DNA from: an uncultured Collinsella sp.
Lineage (GTDB): Bacteria; Actinomycetota; Coriobacteriia; Coriobacteriales; Coriobacteriaceae
Direction of reading: 5' to 3'
DNA: 64,000 nt
NCBI GenBank assembly: GCA_902491765.1
Contig: CABUIY010000003.1
Location: forward strand, 84,396-148,395
Part shown: positions 49,851 to 60,011 of the stretch, one piece after another
Layout: every line of letters starts with the position of its first letter
Position numbering within the stretch: the first letter of the stretch is position 1
Notes under the pieces: model-generated
What the model saw: only the letters and a program-made list of their open reading frames with translations
Told to the model about the DNA's origin: nothing
The model's database searches: none
Made by a program: the position numbers and the translations under genes

Positions 49851-51836
49851 ATGAAGCTCGCGCTTGCACAGATCGATATGCGCCTGGGTGATATTGAGGG
49901 CATTTGCGGCCGCATCGAGGACCAGGCTCGTCTGGCCCACGAGCGCGGGGCGCGCGTGCTGTGCGTTCCGGCTCCGCTCTTTATGGGCGCCGTGCCCGGT
50001 GGCCTGGTGGGCGCTGCCGACTTTGAGCACGACGTGCTTGCCGGTTTGACTGGTGTTGCCGAACGTATTCAGGAGCTTGACATGATCTGCATCGTGCCCG
50101 CGGCGGTTTCGTTTGAGAGCCAGCCGCTGCTCGACTACATGATGCTCAAGGACGGTCATGTGGTGCCGGCGCGTTCGAGCATTGCCCTGCAGCGTGGCGA
50201 GAACAACGATACGCGTTGGGCGCCGCCGGTGTTCGACGTGGACGGCGTGCGCATCGCCGTGATTTTTGACTTGGACCGCGAACTCGAGATGTTACCGACC
50301 GGTGTTGACCTCATTGCGTATTTCCAATTCAACGCGTTTGACATGACCGACCGCGAGACTGCCGCCATTGCCGCCGTTCGCAGCGGCGCCTACCGCAAGA
50401 TCGCCTCCAAGCGCAGCGTATGGTTTGCCTGCATGGCGCCGGTCGGTGCCTATGACGAGTCGGTGTATACCGGCGGGTCGTTTGTACTCGACGACTGCGG
50501 TCGCGTGGTGGCCCAAGCGCCGTGTTTTGAGGAGAGCCTACTGGTTCAGGAGATCCAGCGCGGTGTGATGCTCGATGCCCTGGAAGACCACGAGCTGCCC
50601 GAGTTTCGCTCCGAGGAATGGCTGTGGCAGGCGCTGGTGCTTGCCGTTCGCGATAACGCCCGCGCCCGCGGTGCGTCGCGCGCCGTGGTGGCGCTCGAGG
50701 GCGACTTGCCGTCGTCTTTGCTGGCGGCGCTGGCCGTCGACGCTCTGGGCCCGCGCAATGTGATTGGCCTGGTGCTGGGGCGCAACCGTATCTTTACTCC
50801 GGCGCAGGGAGAGGCCGAGGCTGCCCGCTGTGCCGCCGTCCGCGCCATCGCCGAGCGTTTACACATTCGCACTGTCGAGCGCGATGCACCGGATGCGACG
50901 CGTGTGCTCGATCGCGACGTGTCGGCGGGCGATGCCGAGCGTCTGCGCTCGCGCACGTTGGGCCTCATGCTGGAGGATACGGCGCTCGAGCCGGGTGCGA
51001 TGGCGCTGAGCCCGCTGTCCAAAACCGAGTACGCGCTGGCGGCGCCGGCGCTTTGCGGCGGCTACCAGGGCGATTACGCGCCCTTTGGCGATGTGTACCT
51101 GTCGACGCTTGAGTTTGTGGCGCGCGTGCGCAACCGCACGTCTGCCGTGGTGCCCCAAGAGCTCGTGACGCTCAACGCGGTGGAAGATTGTATGGAGCGC
51201 GTGCTGGCGCAAGCGCTCTCGACGCTCGACGGTCCGGTCGATATGCTCGACCGCGCGGCACAGCTGCTCGGCGGGCTTGAGCCGGGTGAGGTCGATGGCG
51301 CGCTCGAGGCGCACGTGGACCGCAATCGATCTTTCGACGACATCCCGATGGCCGCTGGCAAGACTGAGGCCTGCTCGCTGCTGCTGATGCTCGTGCGCCA
51401 GGGCGAGGCTGCTCGCCGCATGCTGCCGACGGCTCCGATCGTCTCGGCACGTTCGTTTGTTGAGCGCTCCTGGCCCTACATGCTTGCGTGGTCCGATCTG
51501 GGACTCAGCGGCAAGGAGCGCATGACGGTCGATTCGCTGGCGTGCGCCGAGGTGCGCCGTTTTGCTGACGAGGATACGAGCGAGCGCGTGCGAAACGAGA
51601 TGATGGGCGTGCTGGGCGAGCTGCTGGGTATTTCGCCCGAGCAAATGGAGGAGCTGCGCTCCGAGGACGGTCAGCGTCGTTTGCACGAGGGAATGAAAAA
51701 GTTCGAGGGCGAGGTTCAGGACGCCATCGATAAGATGATGGGCGGTCAGGGCGGCTCGCAAGGTAGTCCCCAGGGTGGCCCGATGCCGCATCCGCCGGTT
51801 GATCCCCGACAGTTCCCATTCTTCTCGCAGAACTAA
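49851..51836 (+). CDS. NadE-like protein with degraded glutaminase and synthetase sites
   Basis: A 661-residue protein with the architecture of glutamine-dependent NAD synthetase: nitrilase-type domain (1-250) then an NAD synthetase-like domain (255-540). Both active sites look dead. The Glu of the nitrilase triad (PEL) is in VPAPLFMG, the Lys region reads PARSSIAL, and the Cys motif CED(L/I)W reads IFDLDRE. The ATP loop SGGIDS reads LEGDLPSS within an otherwise recognisable VVA...LLAALAVDALGP; the TGNKSE motif reads SPLSKTE. A C-terminal helical and Gly/Pro-rich tail is extra. It is not a frameshift product: the frame is intact. It may be a scaffold or regulator, or have a new activity. It lies upstream of ruvCAB. 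Confidence 0.75.
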   Translation: MKLALAQIDMRLGDIEGICGRIEDQARLAHERGARVLCVPAPLFMGAVPGGLVGAADFEHDVLAGLTGVAERIQELDMICIVPAAVSFESQPLLDYMMLKDGHVVPARSSIALQRGENNDTRWAPPVFDVDGVRIAVIFDLDRELEMLPTGVDLIAYFQFNAFDMTDRETAAIAAVRSGAYRKIASKRSVWFACMAPVGAYDESVYTGGSFVLDDCGRVVAQAPCFEESLLVQEIQRGVMLDALEDHELPEFRSEEWLWQALVLAVRDNARARGASRAVVALEGDLPSSLLAALAVDALGPRNVIGLVLGRNRIFTPAQGEAEAARCAAVRAIAERLHIRTVERDAPDATRVLDRDVSAGDAERLRSRTLGLMLEDTALEPGAMALSPLSKTEYALAAPALCGGYQGDYAPFGDVYLSTLEFVARVRNRTSAVVPQELVTLNAVEDCMERVLAQALSTLDGPVDMLDRAAQLLGGLEPGEVDGALEAHVDRNRSFDDIPMAAGKTEACSLLLMLVRQGEAARRMLPTAPIVSARSFVERSWPYMLAWSDLGLSGKERMTVDSLACAEVRRFADEDTSERVRNEMMGVLGELLGISPEQMEELRSEDGQRRLHEGMKKFEGEVQDAIDKMMGGQGGSQGSPQGGPMPHPPVDPRQFPFFSQN

Positions 51837-51904
51837 ACTGGGGATGGGATTCGCTCCCAACACCGATACTTCAACTAAGCATCTTGACCCCGTTGTGTTA
51901 TTCT

Positions 51905-51918
51905 AGAACAGACGTTCG
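51905..51918. promoter_or_regulatory. LexA (SOS) box upstream of ruvCAB
   Basis: AGAACAGACGTTCG matches the Gram-positive LexA box CGAAC-N4-GTTCG at 9 of 10 fixed positions. It is 56 nt before ruvC, beside a TTGACC at 51888. SOS control of ruvAB is well established in other bacteria. Confidence 0.75.
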
Positions 51919-51973
51919 TGAATGATGCGCGGGGCCTTGTCTTGCGCTGTGCTTGTGGCGAGGGGAGGTTGGC

Positions 51974-52495
51974 TTGGTTATCTTGGGCATTGACCCCGGT
52001 TTGGCTCATACGGGTTGGGGGATTATCGAGGAGCGGCGTGGCGAGGTTCGCTGCCGTGCCTACGGTTGCATCGAGACCAGCGCGGGCAGCCCGCTCGCGG
52101 TGCGCCTGTCGCATATCGCCCGTGACCTTAAGGATGTCGTCGAGCGTTATCGACCCGACACGGCTGCTGTCGAGAGCATCTACTTTGGCGCCAACGTTCG
52201 CTCGGCCATCCCTACGGCGCATGCCCGCGGTGCTGCACTCGTAGCGCTTTCGGAATGCGCGCTCGAGATTGGCGAGTACACGCCCATGCAGATCAAACAG
52301 GCTGTGGTGGGCACCGGCGCCGCGGACAAGCGGCAGGTCGCCTATATGGTACGCACGCTAACACAGCTCGACCACGACCCGCATCCCGACCATGCCGCCG
52401 ATGCCCTGGCCTGCGCCATCTGCCACGTAAACCTCAGCCGCACCCGCGCCCTCACCGGTGGCGAGTTCTATCAACAGAGAGGAACCGGATACTGA
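51974..52495 (+). CDS. ruvC: Holliday junction resolvase RuvC
   Basis: A 173-residue endonuclease that cuts Holliday junctions. The catalytic acids are in GIDPGLAHTGWG (Asp7), AVESIYFG (Glu) and DHAADALA (Asp). The TTG at 51974 is chosen because GGGGAGG lies 5 nt before it and it places GIDPG at the usual distance; a GTG at 51953 is an alternative. Its TGA overlaps the ruvA ATG by 1 nt. The three ruv genes form an operon behind a LexA box. Confidence 0.95.
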   Translation: MVILGIDPGLAHTGWGIIEERRGEVRCRAYGCIETSAGSPLAVRLSHIARDLKDVVERYRPDTAAVESIYFGANVRSAIPTAHARGAALVALSECALEIGEYTPMQIKQAVVGTGAADKRQVAYMVRTLTQLDHDPHPDHAADALACAICHVNLSRTRALTGGEFYQQRGTGY

Positions 52496-53115
52496 TGATT
52501 TCCCAGCTCCACGGAACGCTTGTCGAGGCCACGATGAGCTCTGCTGTCGTCGATGTGTCGGGCGTTGGCTTTGAGCTCGGCATTTCGGGCAGCACTGCGG
52601 CCACGTTGCCGACGCCCGGTGGCGAGGTCCGCCTCTACACGCGTATGCAGGTGCGCGAGGACGCCATGACACTTTTCGGTTTTTCCTCTAAGGATGAGCG
52701 CACGATGTTCGACCGGCTCGTGTCCGTTTCGGGCGTTGGCCCGCGCTTGGCGCTCGCCGTGCTTTCCACCTATACCGTGGGGCAGCTGTATTCGCTGGTG
52801 ATGGCCGAGGACGACAAGGGCATGGCCAAGGTACCCGGTGTGGGCAAAAAGACAGCTCAGCGCCTGATCCTGGAACTCAAGAGCACCTTTGCCAAGGATA
52901 AGGGCTTTGTGCCGGTCGACGTGATTTCCGGCCAGGTTGCGATGCCCGTGCCCGCTGCTGCTCCCTCGGCCATCGATGATGCCCGTGCGGCGCTCCTTTC
53001 CATGGGCTTTAGCCCGCAGGAGACCGATGTTGCCCTGAGCGGGTATGATGGGCAGAATATGCGTGTCGAGGATCTGCTCGGTGCGGCGCTTAAGCGACTC
53101 GGAATGGATGCGTGA
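52495..53115 (+). CDS. ruvA: Holliday junction DNA helicase subunit RuvA
   Basis: A 206-residue junction-binding protein. Domain I is an OB fold ([12 protein letters not shown]...VGFELGIS); domain II has two helix-hairpin-helix motifs ([15 protein letters not shown] and [17 protein letters not shown]); domain III, which contacts RuvB, is at the C-terminus ([19 protein letters not shown]). It overlaps ruvC by 1 nt (TGATG) and ruvB starts at its stop codon, so the three are translationally coupled. Confidence 0.96.
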   Translation: MISQLHGTLVEATMSSAVVDVSGVGFELGISGSTAATLPTPGGEVRLYTRMQVREDAMTLFGFSSKDERTMFDRLVSVSGVGPRLALAVLSTYTVGQLYSLVMAEDDKGMAKVPGVGKKTAQRLILELKSTFAKDKGFVPVDVISGQVAMPVPAAAPSAIDDARAALLSMGFSPQETDVALSGYDGQNMRVEDLLGAALKRLGMDA

Positions 53116-54182
53116 TGTGGGAAGCCGATGACTCTCAGGACCTGTGGGCGACGCCCGGTAACTCGCCGGCGGCATCCATGGCGCACGGCGAGCGCATGGT
53201 GGACTCGGAGCTGACGGCCGAGGACCTCGATGTCGACCGCACTTTGCGCCCCCAGCGCCTGGACGACTACTGCGGCCAGGAGCACATCAAGCAGAGCCTG
53301 CGCGTGTTGATCGAAGCGGCGCAGAACCGTGGCGAGACGCTCGACCACGTGATTTTCTCGGGTCCTCCGGGCCTGGGCAAGACCACGCTGGCTACCGTTA
53401 TCGCCAACGAGCTGGGCGCTCAGATTAAGACCACGAGTGGCCCCGCCATCGCGCGCACGGGCGACCTGGCGGCCATCCTTACTAACTTGCAGCCGGGTGA
53501 TGTGCTGTTTATCGACGAGATCCACCGCCTCAACCGTTCGGTCGAGGAGGTCCTGTACCCCGCGATGGAGGACTTTGCGCTCGATATCGTGATCGGTAAG
53601 GGTCCGGCGGCGCGCTCGATTCGCCTGGATATTCCCAAGTTTACGCTGGTGGCGGCAACGACTCGCTCAGGCATGTTGACCGGCCCGTTGCGCGACCGCT
53701 TTGGCATTTCATATCGCCTGGATTACTACACGGTCGAGGAACTCGCGCAGATTGTGACGCGCTCGGCGACTATCCTGGGCGTGACGATCGACCATCCCAG
53801 TGCACTCGAGATCGGCTCGCGTTCGCGCGGCACGCCGCGTCTTGCCAACCGCCTGCTCAAGCGCGTGCGCGATTACGCACAGGTGCGCGGCAACGGCCCC
53901 ATCGAGCTCGATATCTGCCGCCAGGCGCTCGAGTTCTTCGAGATCGATGAGCTCGGTCTGGACTGGATGGATATTCGCATTTTGGAGACGCTCGCCAAGA
54001 CGTTCTCCGGTCGTGCCGTGGGACTTACGACCCTTGCCAGCGCGGTGGGCGAGGATCCGGGCACGCTCGAGGATGTCTATGAGCCCTATTTGCTGCAGTG
54101 CGGGTTGATGATTCGTACGCCGCAGGGCCGTCAGGCAACCCTTCGCACCTTTGAGCACCTGGGGATTGAACCTACCGTTTAG
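53115..54182 (+). CDS. ruvB: Holliday junction branch-migration ATPase RuvB
   Basis: A 355-residue AAA+ motor. [11 protein letters not shown] (Walker A), [10 protein letters not shown] (Walker B), AATTRSGML (sensor 1) and the arginine finger GPLRDRFG are present; a winged-helix domain ends the protein. ATG at 53115 overlaps the ruvA stop by 1 nt, the same TGATG pattern as ruvC-ruvA; a GTG at 53112 is possible. The N-terminus has a 30-residue acidic extension before the conserved [11 protein letters not shown]. Confidence 0.96.
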   Translation: MWEADDSQDLWATPGNSPAASMAHGERMVDSELTAEDLDVDRTLRPQRLDDYCGQEHIKQSLRVLIEAAQNRGETLDHVIFSGPPGLGKTTLATVIANELGAQIKTTSGPAIARTGDLAAILTNLQPGDVLFIDEIHRLNRSVEEVLYPAMEDFALDIVIGKGPAARSIRLDIPKFTLVAATTRSGMLTGPLRDRFGISYRLDYYTVEELAQIVTRSATILGVTIDHPSALEIGSRSRGTPRLANRLLKRVRDYAQVRGNGPIELDICRQALEFFEIDELGLDWMDIRILETLAKTFSGRAVGLTTLASAVGEDPGTLEDVYEPYLLQCGLMIRTPQGRQATLRTFEHLGIEPTV

Positions 54183-54326
54183 GGCGCTTTGTTTTGGCGG
54201 GCTGTTGGACTATCGCTGGGCATCGGGTAAACATATCGCCGTTCATCGGTTATGGGCGTTTTACTATTGCGCGCCCGTGCTATGCTGAATTGGTCTTTTT
54301 CTCATTCGGTAACGAAAGGACCGCCC

Positions 54327-55994
54327 ATGCCTACTGACATCGAAATCGCACGTTCTGTCACGCCACTGCCTATTACCGAGGTGGCCAAGAACGCCGGCGT
54401 CGACGTTAAGCACCTTATTCCGTACGGCTTCGACAAGGCTAAGGTTGACTATTCACTGCTCAACGAGCCGACTGATCACCAGGCTAAGCTCGTCCTCGTG
54501 ACCGCTATCAACCCAACGCCTGCGGGCGAGGGCAAGACCACCACGACCATCGGTCTGGCCGACGGCCTGCGTCGTCGCGGCATCAAGAGCGCCGTGGCCC
54601 TGCGCGAGCCTTCGCTCGGCCCCGTCTTTGGCGTTAAGGGCGGCGCTGCCGGCGGCGGCTGGGCTCAGGTCATCCCCATGGAGGATATCAACCTGCACTT
54701 TACCGGTGACTTCCATGCCATCGGTGCTGCCAACAACCTGCTGGCCGCCATGCTCGATAACCACATCCAGCAGGGCAATCAGCTCGGTATTGACGTTAAG
54801 CGCATCACTTGGAAGCGCGTCGTCGATATGAACGACCGTCAGCTGCGCCACGTCATCGACGGCATTGGCGGTAAGGCCCAGGGCGTGCCGCGCGAGGACG
54901 GCTTCGATATCACCGTCGCCTCCGAGGTCATGGCAATTCTGTGCCTGTCTACGAGCATCAGCGACCTCAAGGAACGCTTGGGCGAGATTGTCGTCGGCTA
55001 TAGCTTTGCCGGCGAGCCCGTCCGTGCCCGCGACCTTAAGGCCCAGGGTGCCATGGCCGCGTTGCTTAAGGACGCGCTCAAGCCCAACCTGGTGCAAACG
55101 CTCGAGGGCACGCCCGCGTTTGTCCACGGCGGTCCCTTCGCCAACATTGCCCACGGCTGCAACTCTATCATGGCCACGCGTATGGCGATGCGCTTTGGCG
55201 ATGTTGCCATTACCGAGGCCGGCTTTGGTGCCGATCTGGGTGCCGAGAAGTTCCTCGACATCAAGTGCCGCATGACGGGCGTTCGCCCCAGCGCCGTCGT
55301 GGTCGTCGCGACCGCACGTGCGCTGAAGTACAACGGTGGCGTCGCCAAGGCCGACCTCAACGAGGAGAACCTCGAGGCACTCAAGGCTGGCATGCCCAAC
55401 CTGCTGCGTCACGTTGACAACATCCAGAACGTATATGGTCTGCCCTGCGTGGTCGCCATCAACCGCTTCCCGACGGACACCGAGGCCGAGCTTGCGCTCA
55501 TCGAGTCCGAGTGCCAGAAGCTCGGCGTCAACGTTAAGCTTTCCGAGGTCTGGGCCAAGGGCGGCGAGGGCGCGCTCGAGCTTGCCGATGAGGTCATGCG
55601 TCTGATTGAGCAGCCGAGCGAGCTCAAGTTTGCCTACGAGGACGGCGCCGATGTTGCCGATGCCCTCGAGGCCGTTGCCACCAAGGTCTACCGCGCCGAC
55701 GGCGTTGACTTTACGCCGGCCGCCAAGCGCCAGCTCGCCGAGCTGCGCGAGAATGGCTTTGGCAACCTGCCGGTGTGCGTCGCCAAGACGCAGTACAGCT
55801 TTAGCGACAACGCCAAGGCCTTGGGCGCTCCCGAGAACTTCCGCATCACCGTGCGTGAGCTCAAGGTTTCTGCCGGCGCCCACTTTGTGGTCGCGCTGAC
55901 CGGCAGTGTTCTGACCATGCCGGGTCTGCCCAAGGTTCCCGCGGCCGAGAACATCGACGTCGACAACGACGGCAACATCACCGGCCTGTTCTAA
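54327..55994 (+). CDS. fhs: Formate-tetrahydrofolate ligase
   Basis: A 555-residue enzyme (FTHFS) that makes 10-formyl-THF from formate, THF and ATP, feeding purine and fMet synthesis or the methyl branch of acetyl-CoA metabolism. The start [16 protein letters not shown], the ATP loop [13 protein letters not shown] (about 66-78) and the formate/THF regions ([30 protein letters not shown]) are intact. AAAGGA precedes the ATG. It is monocistronic with a terminator; no THF riboswitch was recognised in the leader. Confidence 0.97.
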   Translation: MPTDIEIARSVTPLPITEVAKNAGVDVKHLIPYGFDKAKVDYSLLNEPTDHQAKLVLVTAINPTPAGEGKTTTTIGLADGLRRRGIKSAVALREPSLGPVFGVKGGAAGGGWAQVIPMEDINLHFTGDFHAIGAANNLLAAMLDNHIQQGNQLGIDVKRITWKRVVDMNDRQLRHVIDGIGGKAQGVPREDGFDITVASEVMAILCLSTSISDLKERLGEIVVGYSFAGEPVRARDLKAQGAMAALLKDALKPNLVQTLEGTPAFVHGGPFANIAHGCNSIMATRMAMRFGDVAITEAGFGADLGAEKFLDIKCRMTGVRPSAVVVVATARALKYNGGVAKADLNEENLEALKAGMPNLLRHVDNIQNVYGLPCVVAINRFPTDTEAELALIESECQKLGVNVKLSEVWAKGGEGALELADEVMRLIEQPSELKFAYEDGADVADALEAVATKVYRADGVDFTPAAKRQLAELRENGFGNLPVCVAKTQYSFSDNAKALGAPENFRITVRELKVSAGAHFVVALTGSVLTMPGLPKVPAAENIDVDNDGNITGLF

Positions 55995-56019
55995 GCCTGC
56001 TGCTCATAGCCGCTTGCCC

Positions 56020-56055
56020 GCCCCGCCGTGCCCACAAGGCCCTGCGGGGCTTTTT
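56020..56055 (+). terminator. Terminator of fhs
   Basis: GCCCCGC (56020-56026) pairs with GCGGGGC (56044-56050), followed by five T. Confidence 0.85.
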
Positions 56056-56173
56056 GATCCTTAGGCCCGCGCATGTCTTGTAGATACCGACGGACTCTGC
56101 CCATCATAGGCTTTTGCGCGGGTAGAATGCATGGATAACTTGATGCTTACAGGCGACGGAAAGGAATCGCTGC

Positions 56174-57163
56174 ATGGATCAGGACAAGAAAACCGTGATG
56201 GGCGGTTACGGTTCCGCGCAGGCTGGCGATAGCGCCGATGCGACCCGCGTTGTTCCCAACCCCGGCTATACCGACCCCGCCGCGACGCAGCCTTCTGCCG
56301 AGCCCACCCGGGTTATGGGCTATGGCGACTCGGCGCAGGATTCTTACGCTGCATCTTCGCAAGGCCCCTATGGCAACGCAGCTCCGGACCCGTTTGAATA
56401 CGCGCCGCAGGATTCTTATGCCGCCTCGACGTCGAATCCCTATGATGACCTGCCGCAGAATCCCATTCCGCAGCCTCAACAGACGACGTATATGCCTCGC
56501 ACGGCGCAGCCTCGCTACGAGTCGCGCGAGCCGTATCGCGAGTACCCCAAGTCGATTCCGCAATATGGCGAGGACGAAGAGAGGAAAACGTCGCGTTCGT
56601 CGAGCGTGATCAAGAAGATCCTCATCGTACTGGCGATCTTCTTTGCGCTGTCGGTTGTGTTTGCCATTGTGTCGGGCATGCTCAACAAGCGAGGGAGCTC
56701 AACGGCCGATACCACTGCCGAGCAAACCGAGTCCGCCTCGTCTGGCACTGTCGATCTGAGCGATATCCCGGGGCAGTACTGGTCCAACGCCAAGAAGCTC
56801 CTCAAGTCGCGCGGAGCCGACCTTTCGAACGCCGTGATCCTGACCGACGATGGCTCAACGCCCGTCGTCGATGCCAACTGGGTCGTTACTTCTGCCTACT
56901 ATAACGACAGCGGCAACCTCGAAATTCAACTCACGCACAAGAACAGCTCGGGCAACTCGTCCGGCGGCCAAAGCGGTACCGACAGTTCGAGCTCCAATAC
57001 GCTGGAGGACTTGAGCAACAAGGCACAGGAGTTGGGAGACAAGGCGCAAGAGCTGGGCGACACGGCACAAAACCTGGGCGATACCGCGCAGAACTTGGGC
57101 GGCATGGCGACGGATGCCTGGAACGCCCTGCAAAACGGCATCTCGGGCGCGCAGGGAAACTAG
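56174..57163 (+). CDS. Single-pass membrane protein with disordered cytoplasmic head and helical tail
   Basis: A 329-residue protein not assigned to a family. Residues 1-140 are disordered, rich in Pro, Tyr, Gln and Ser, with repeated QDSYAAS-like and NPYDDLPQNP-like units. A membrane span lies at about 145-169 (KKILIVLAIFFALSVVFAIV) behind a basic stretch, so the N-terminus is cytoplasmic. Outside are a small compact region (about 190-260; GQYWSNAKKLLKSRGADLS, PASTA-like in feel) and heptad-like repeats of AQ(E/N)LGD(K/T). AAAGGA precedes the ATG. It converges on the CDF gene with 12 nt between stops. Confidence 0.75.
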   Translation: MDQDKKTVMGGYGSAQAGDSADATRVVPNPGYTDPAATQPSAEPTRVMGYGDSAQDSYAASSQGPYGNAAPDPFEYAPQDSYAASTSNPYDDLPQNPIPQPQQTTYMPRTAQPRYESREPYREYPKSIPQYGEDEERKTSRSSSVIKKILIVLAIFFALSVVFAIVSGMLNKRGSSTADTTAEQTESASSGTVDLSDIPGQYWSNAKKLLKSRGADLSNAVILTDDGSTPVVDANWVVTSAYYNDSGNLEIQLTHKNSSGNSSGGQSGTDSSSSNTLEDLSNKAQELGDKAQELGDTAQNLGDTAQNLGGMATDAWNALQNGISGAQGN

Positions 57164-57175
57164 CTGTTAAGCAGG

Positions 57176-58357
57176 CTACAGCTGCTCGGCCGGACGCTCG
57201 GGCGAACTAAAGCCCGAGTCAAACGTGACGACGCATGAGGCATCGGGCCGGCGCTCGTGCACGATGCGCGTGACGAGCTCCAGCAGCTCCTCGTCGGATA
57301 TGTCAAAGCCGTCGGGGCGTACCAAGTCAAACGAAACGAAGCCGTCGTGCTCGTGCAGGTCGTGGATGGAGAGCGCGGGATCGATCTGCATGACGCCGCG
57401 TTTGACCCAGCCGCGCAGGTCGTCGCCGGTTATGGCGATGGGGTCACAGTGCAGCGTGATGTCGATGCCCATCTGGCGCTTGATGTCGTGCTCGATGGTG
57501 TCCAGAATCTCGTGGTGCTCAAATGCATCGCCCTCGCCGGGCATTTCCACGTGTGCGCTGGCGAACTGGCGACCGGGGCCGTAGTCGTGCACCATCAGGT
57601 CGTGTGTGCCCAGGACTTGCGGATAGGCCATAATCCTGTCGCGGATTTCCTGGACGAGCTTTGGGTCGGGCGCTTGTCCCAGCAGCGGGCTGATGGCGTC
57701 GCGCACCAGGCCCATGCCGCTGATGCAGATGAAGATGCCCACACCCAGGCCTGCCCAGCCATCGAGATCAAAGCCGGTCGTCTGCGAAATAAGCGCCGCC
57801 ACCAAGACCGAGCCCGAGGTGATGACGTCGTTTTTGGAGTCCTGCGCCGTGGCGATGAGCGTTTCGGAATCGATGCGGTTACCCAGTGCGCGGTTGAACG
57901 CGGCCATCCAGAATTTGACGAGCATGGACGTAGCCAGTGCCGCAAGGGAAATAAACGTGTAAGCGGTGGGCGAGGGCTTGATGATCTTGGTGACCGACTC
58001 GAGGATCAGGTTGATGCCGACGGCGCAAACCAGGACGGCGACGAACAGGCCGGCTAGGTACTCGTAGCGGCCGTGACCATAGGGGTGGCCTTCGTCTGCC
58101 GGGCGGCTGGCAAGGCGGAAACCGAGCAGGCTCACAATGTTGCTCGAGGCATCGGAGAGGTTGTTGAAAGCGTCGGCGATGAGGGAGACGGAGCCGGCGA
58201 GCAGACCCGCGATGCCCTTGGCCAGGCACAGGGTGATGTTGAGGCCAATGCAGACGAGGCTTGCGGAAAAGCCCGCGTTGGTGCGGCAAGATGCATCGAC
58301 CGGCTCGCTCTCGCTGCCGGGAACAAGCGTATGTACCAGCCGATTTACAAATAGCAT
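57176..58357 (-). CDS. Cation diffusion facilitator, probable Mn(II) exporter
   Basis: A 393-residue CDF transporter with six membrane segments and a cytosolic metallochaperone-like C-terminal domain. The site-A motifs read NNLSD in segment 2 and DSKND in segment 5, i.e. NxxxD and DxxxD. Zn-type CDFs usually have DxxxD and HxxxD; the N/D pattern is associated with Mn(II) exporters such as MntE. The loop GHPYGHGRYE is typical. The ATG at 58357 has GAGGACG 8 nt upstream; starts at 58378 or 58516 lack ribosome sites. It is divergent from the zinc-ribbon gene. Confidence 0.9.
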   Translation of the reverse strand: MLFVNRLVHTLVPGSESEPVDASCRTNAGFSASLVCIGLNITLCLAKGIAGLLAGSVSLIADAFNNLSDASSNIVSLLGFRLASRPADEGHPYGHGRYEYLAGLFVAVLVCAVGINLILESVTKIIKPSPTAYTFISLAALATSMLVKFWMAAFNRALGNRIDSETLIATAQDSKNDVITSGSVLVAALISQTTGFDLDGWAGLGVGIFICISGMGLVRDAISPLLGQAPDPKLVQEIRDRIMAYPQVLGTHDLMVHDYGPGRQFASAHVEMPGEGDAFEHHEILDTIEHDIKRQMGIDITLHCDPIAITGDDLRGWVKRGVMQIDPALSIHDLHEHDGFVSFDLVRPDGFDISDEELLELVTRIVHERRPDASCVVTFDSGFSSPERPAEQL

Positions 58358-58575
58358 AGCGGTCGTCCTCACAATCATGTTTAAGGGGATAGTGTAGCTC
58401 GCACGGGGGCGCCGTGCGCCGATGCTCAGAAAATGCAGCAATAGTCTGCCGGTGCTAACGAACGAGCCTTCTCGTCTGCCTGGGTGGTCCATTTTGGGCC
58501 ACATGGGTATGGGCATGTGCCTGCTTGCTCGACATACTTAATGTCGACAGCCCCTGTGCAAAGGAGGACGTTTCC

Positions 58576-59913
58576 ATGGACGAGATGTTTGCCATTAAAT
58601 GCCAAAACTGCGGCGGCCCTATGTACTCGCACCAGGCTAAGCGCAGCTTTGAGTGTGCCTATTGCGGTGCGGTCATTCCGTGGCAGGCAGACGCCGGAGA
58701 GCCCAAGAGCGCTTTGGGCATTCGCCATACGCCGTTGACGGTGGTGGATGGACTGCTCAAGCTCACGCATGTGTCGCAGCTCGAGCGCCCGGAGGACCCG
58801 GACTGGTATTTCTTCAATTCGCACTGGCGCAATCAGTCGGTCCTGGAACATCTGCTGTGGGAGGATCGCGGCACGGCGCAGGAGTTCCAAGAGGCCACGC
58901 ATGTGAGCATTCCTTGCCCCTTCTGCGGAGCGTCCTTTGAGGGCGAGTCAACGCAGCGTGTGTTTGAGTGCCCGTCCTGCGGCAACAAGATCGGCATTGC
59001 CGACCTGCTCAAGCCCGGTACCTTCAGCAAGCGTCTGACCTTGGGCGTTGGTGCGGAGTATGTACCTGGGCAGGGTGTTCCCTGCGAAATCTCGCCGCAG
59101 CAGGCACGTGCCAACGCGCTGCAGCTGGTGCGCCAGCATGCGGAAGCCTTTGCCGGGCACGATGTGGAAGACGCGATCCAAAACGACATGATGCTCTTCT
59201 ATTTCCCCATGGCGCTCGCGGATTTGCGCATGATGGCGAGCTTCCCGGGCAAGGGCCTGAGCAAGGAGGCCTTGGTGTACTACGAGGTGCTCGACTGGGC
59301 ATACCCCAGGGCAAACTACCTGGACGTTCGCCTCATGGGCATTTTGGAGCCGTGGGACTTTGCCAAGGTCGGTCCGTTCGATCCCGCCATGCAGGAAGGT
59401 GACTTTCGCGTTGTCTCAGTCGATGCGTCTACCAAGGACCAGGTGGTCATTGATAAGTTGGCGCTCGACGTTGCGGGCAACGACGCCGAGGCTGTACTGG
59501 GGCTCAATAAAAAGAGCATCCGCACCTGGGCGCGCAAGGCCCGCAAACATAAGGACGGTCTGGTGATGGTGCCGGTCTACTTTGTCGATCGTCCGGCGAC
59601 AGACGGCCGCGATGGCGAGCAGGTGCGCATTGCCGTAAACGGCCAGACGGGCCGCGCGGCCGCGGTGGTGTTTAGCGACAAGCGCGAAACGCATATCGTG
59701 GCGCCGCTCAGCCCGAGCCTGCATCTGTCCGGTGAGAGCACCGTGCACGCCACGCCCGTCGAGGTCAAATACGTTAAATCGCCCTTCCTGTACCAGATCG
59801 TGCGCCGTGGAGGCGGCGAGCAACCGCGCCAGGTTGCAGCCGCCGTCGAGGGTTCCTACCGAGAGGAGAAGCCCAAACGCCGCGGTCTGCTGGGTGCGCT
59901 ATTTGGGAAGTAG
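58576..59913 (+). CDS. Protein with two zinc ribbons, unknown function
   Basis: A 445-residue cytosolic protein. Two CxxC...CxxC zinc ribbons lie at about 9-31 (CQNCGG...CAYCGA) and 114-137 (CPFCGA...CPSCGN), of the TFIIB or rubredoxin type. The rest is a mixed alpha/beta body without a motif I recognise. It ends with a basic tail KPKRRGLLGALFGK. AAAGGAGG precedes the ATG at 58576. No operon partner is evident. Similar multi-ribbon proteins are found beside membrane or secretion genes, but no role can be given. Confidence 0.75.
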   Translation: MDEMFAIKCQNCGGPMYSHQAKRSFECAYCGAVIPWQADAGEPKSALGIRHTPLTVVDGLLKLTHVSQLERPEDPDWYFFNSHWRNQSVLEHLLWEDRGTAQEFQEATHVSIPCPFCGASFEGESTQRVFECPSCGNKIGIADLLKPGTFSKRLTLGVGAEYVPGQGVPCEISPQQARANALQLVRQHAEAFAGHDVEDAIQNDMMLFYFPMALADLRMMASFPGKGLSKEALVYYEVLDWAYPRANYLDVRLMGILEPWDFAKVGPFDPAMQEGDFRVVSVDASTKDQVVIDKLALDVAGNDAEAVLGLNKKSIRTWARKARKHKDGLVMVPVYFVDRPATDGRDGEQVRIAVNGQTGRAAAVVFSDKRETHIVAPLSPSLHLSGESTVHATPVEVKYVKSPFLYQIVRRGGGEQPRQVAAAVEGSYREEKPKRRGLLGALFGK

Positions 59914-60011
59914 GGGAGTAGCACCGGTTGTTGCCGTAAGGTGATGGCCGGGGGTGCGGGGCAGCTCTCAGGAGTGCGGGCTGCCGTCTGATTGTTTGAG
60001 GGTGCCAGATG

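Noticed and set aside
54183..54326. THF riboswitch upstream of fhs
   Set aside because: The leader is short and I could not find the conserved core of the class.
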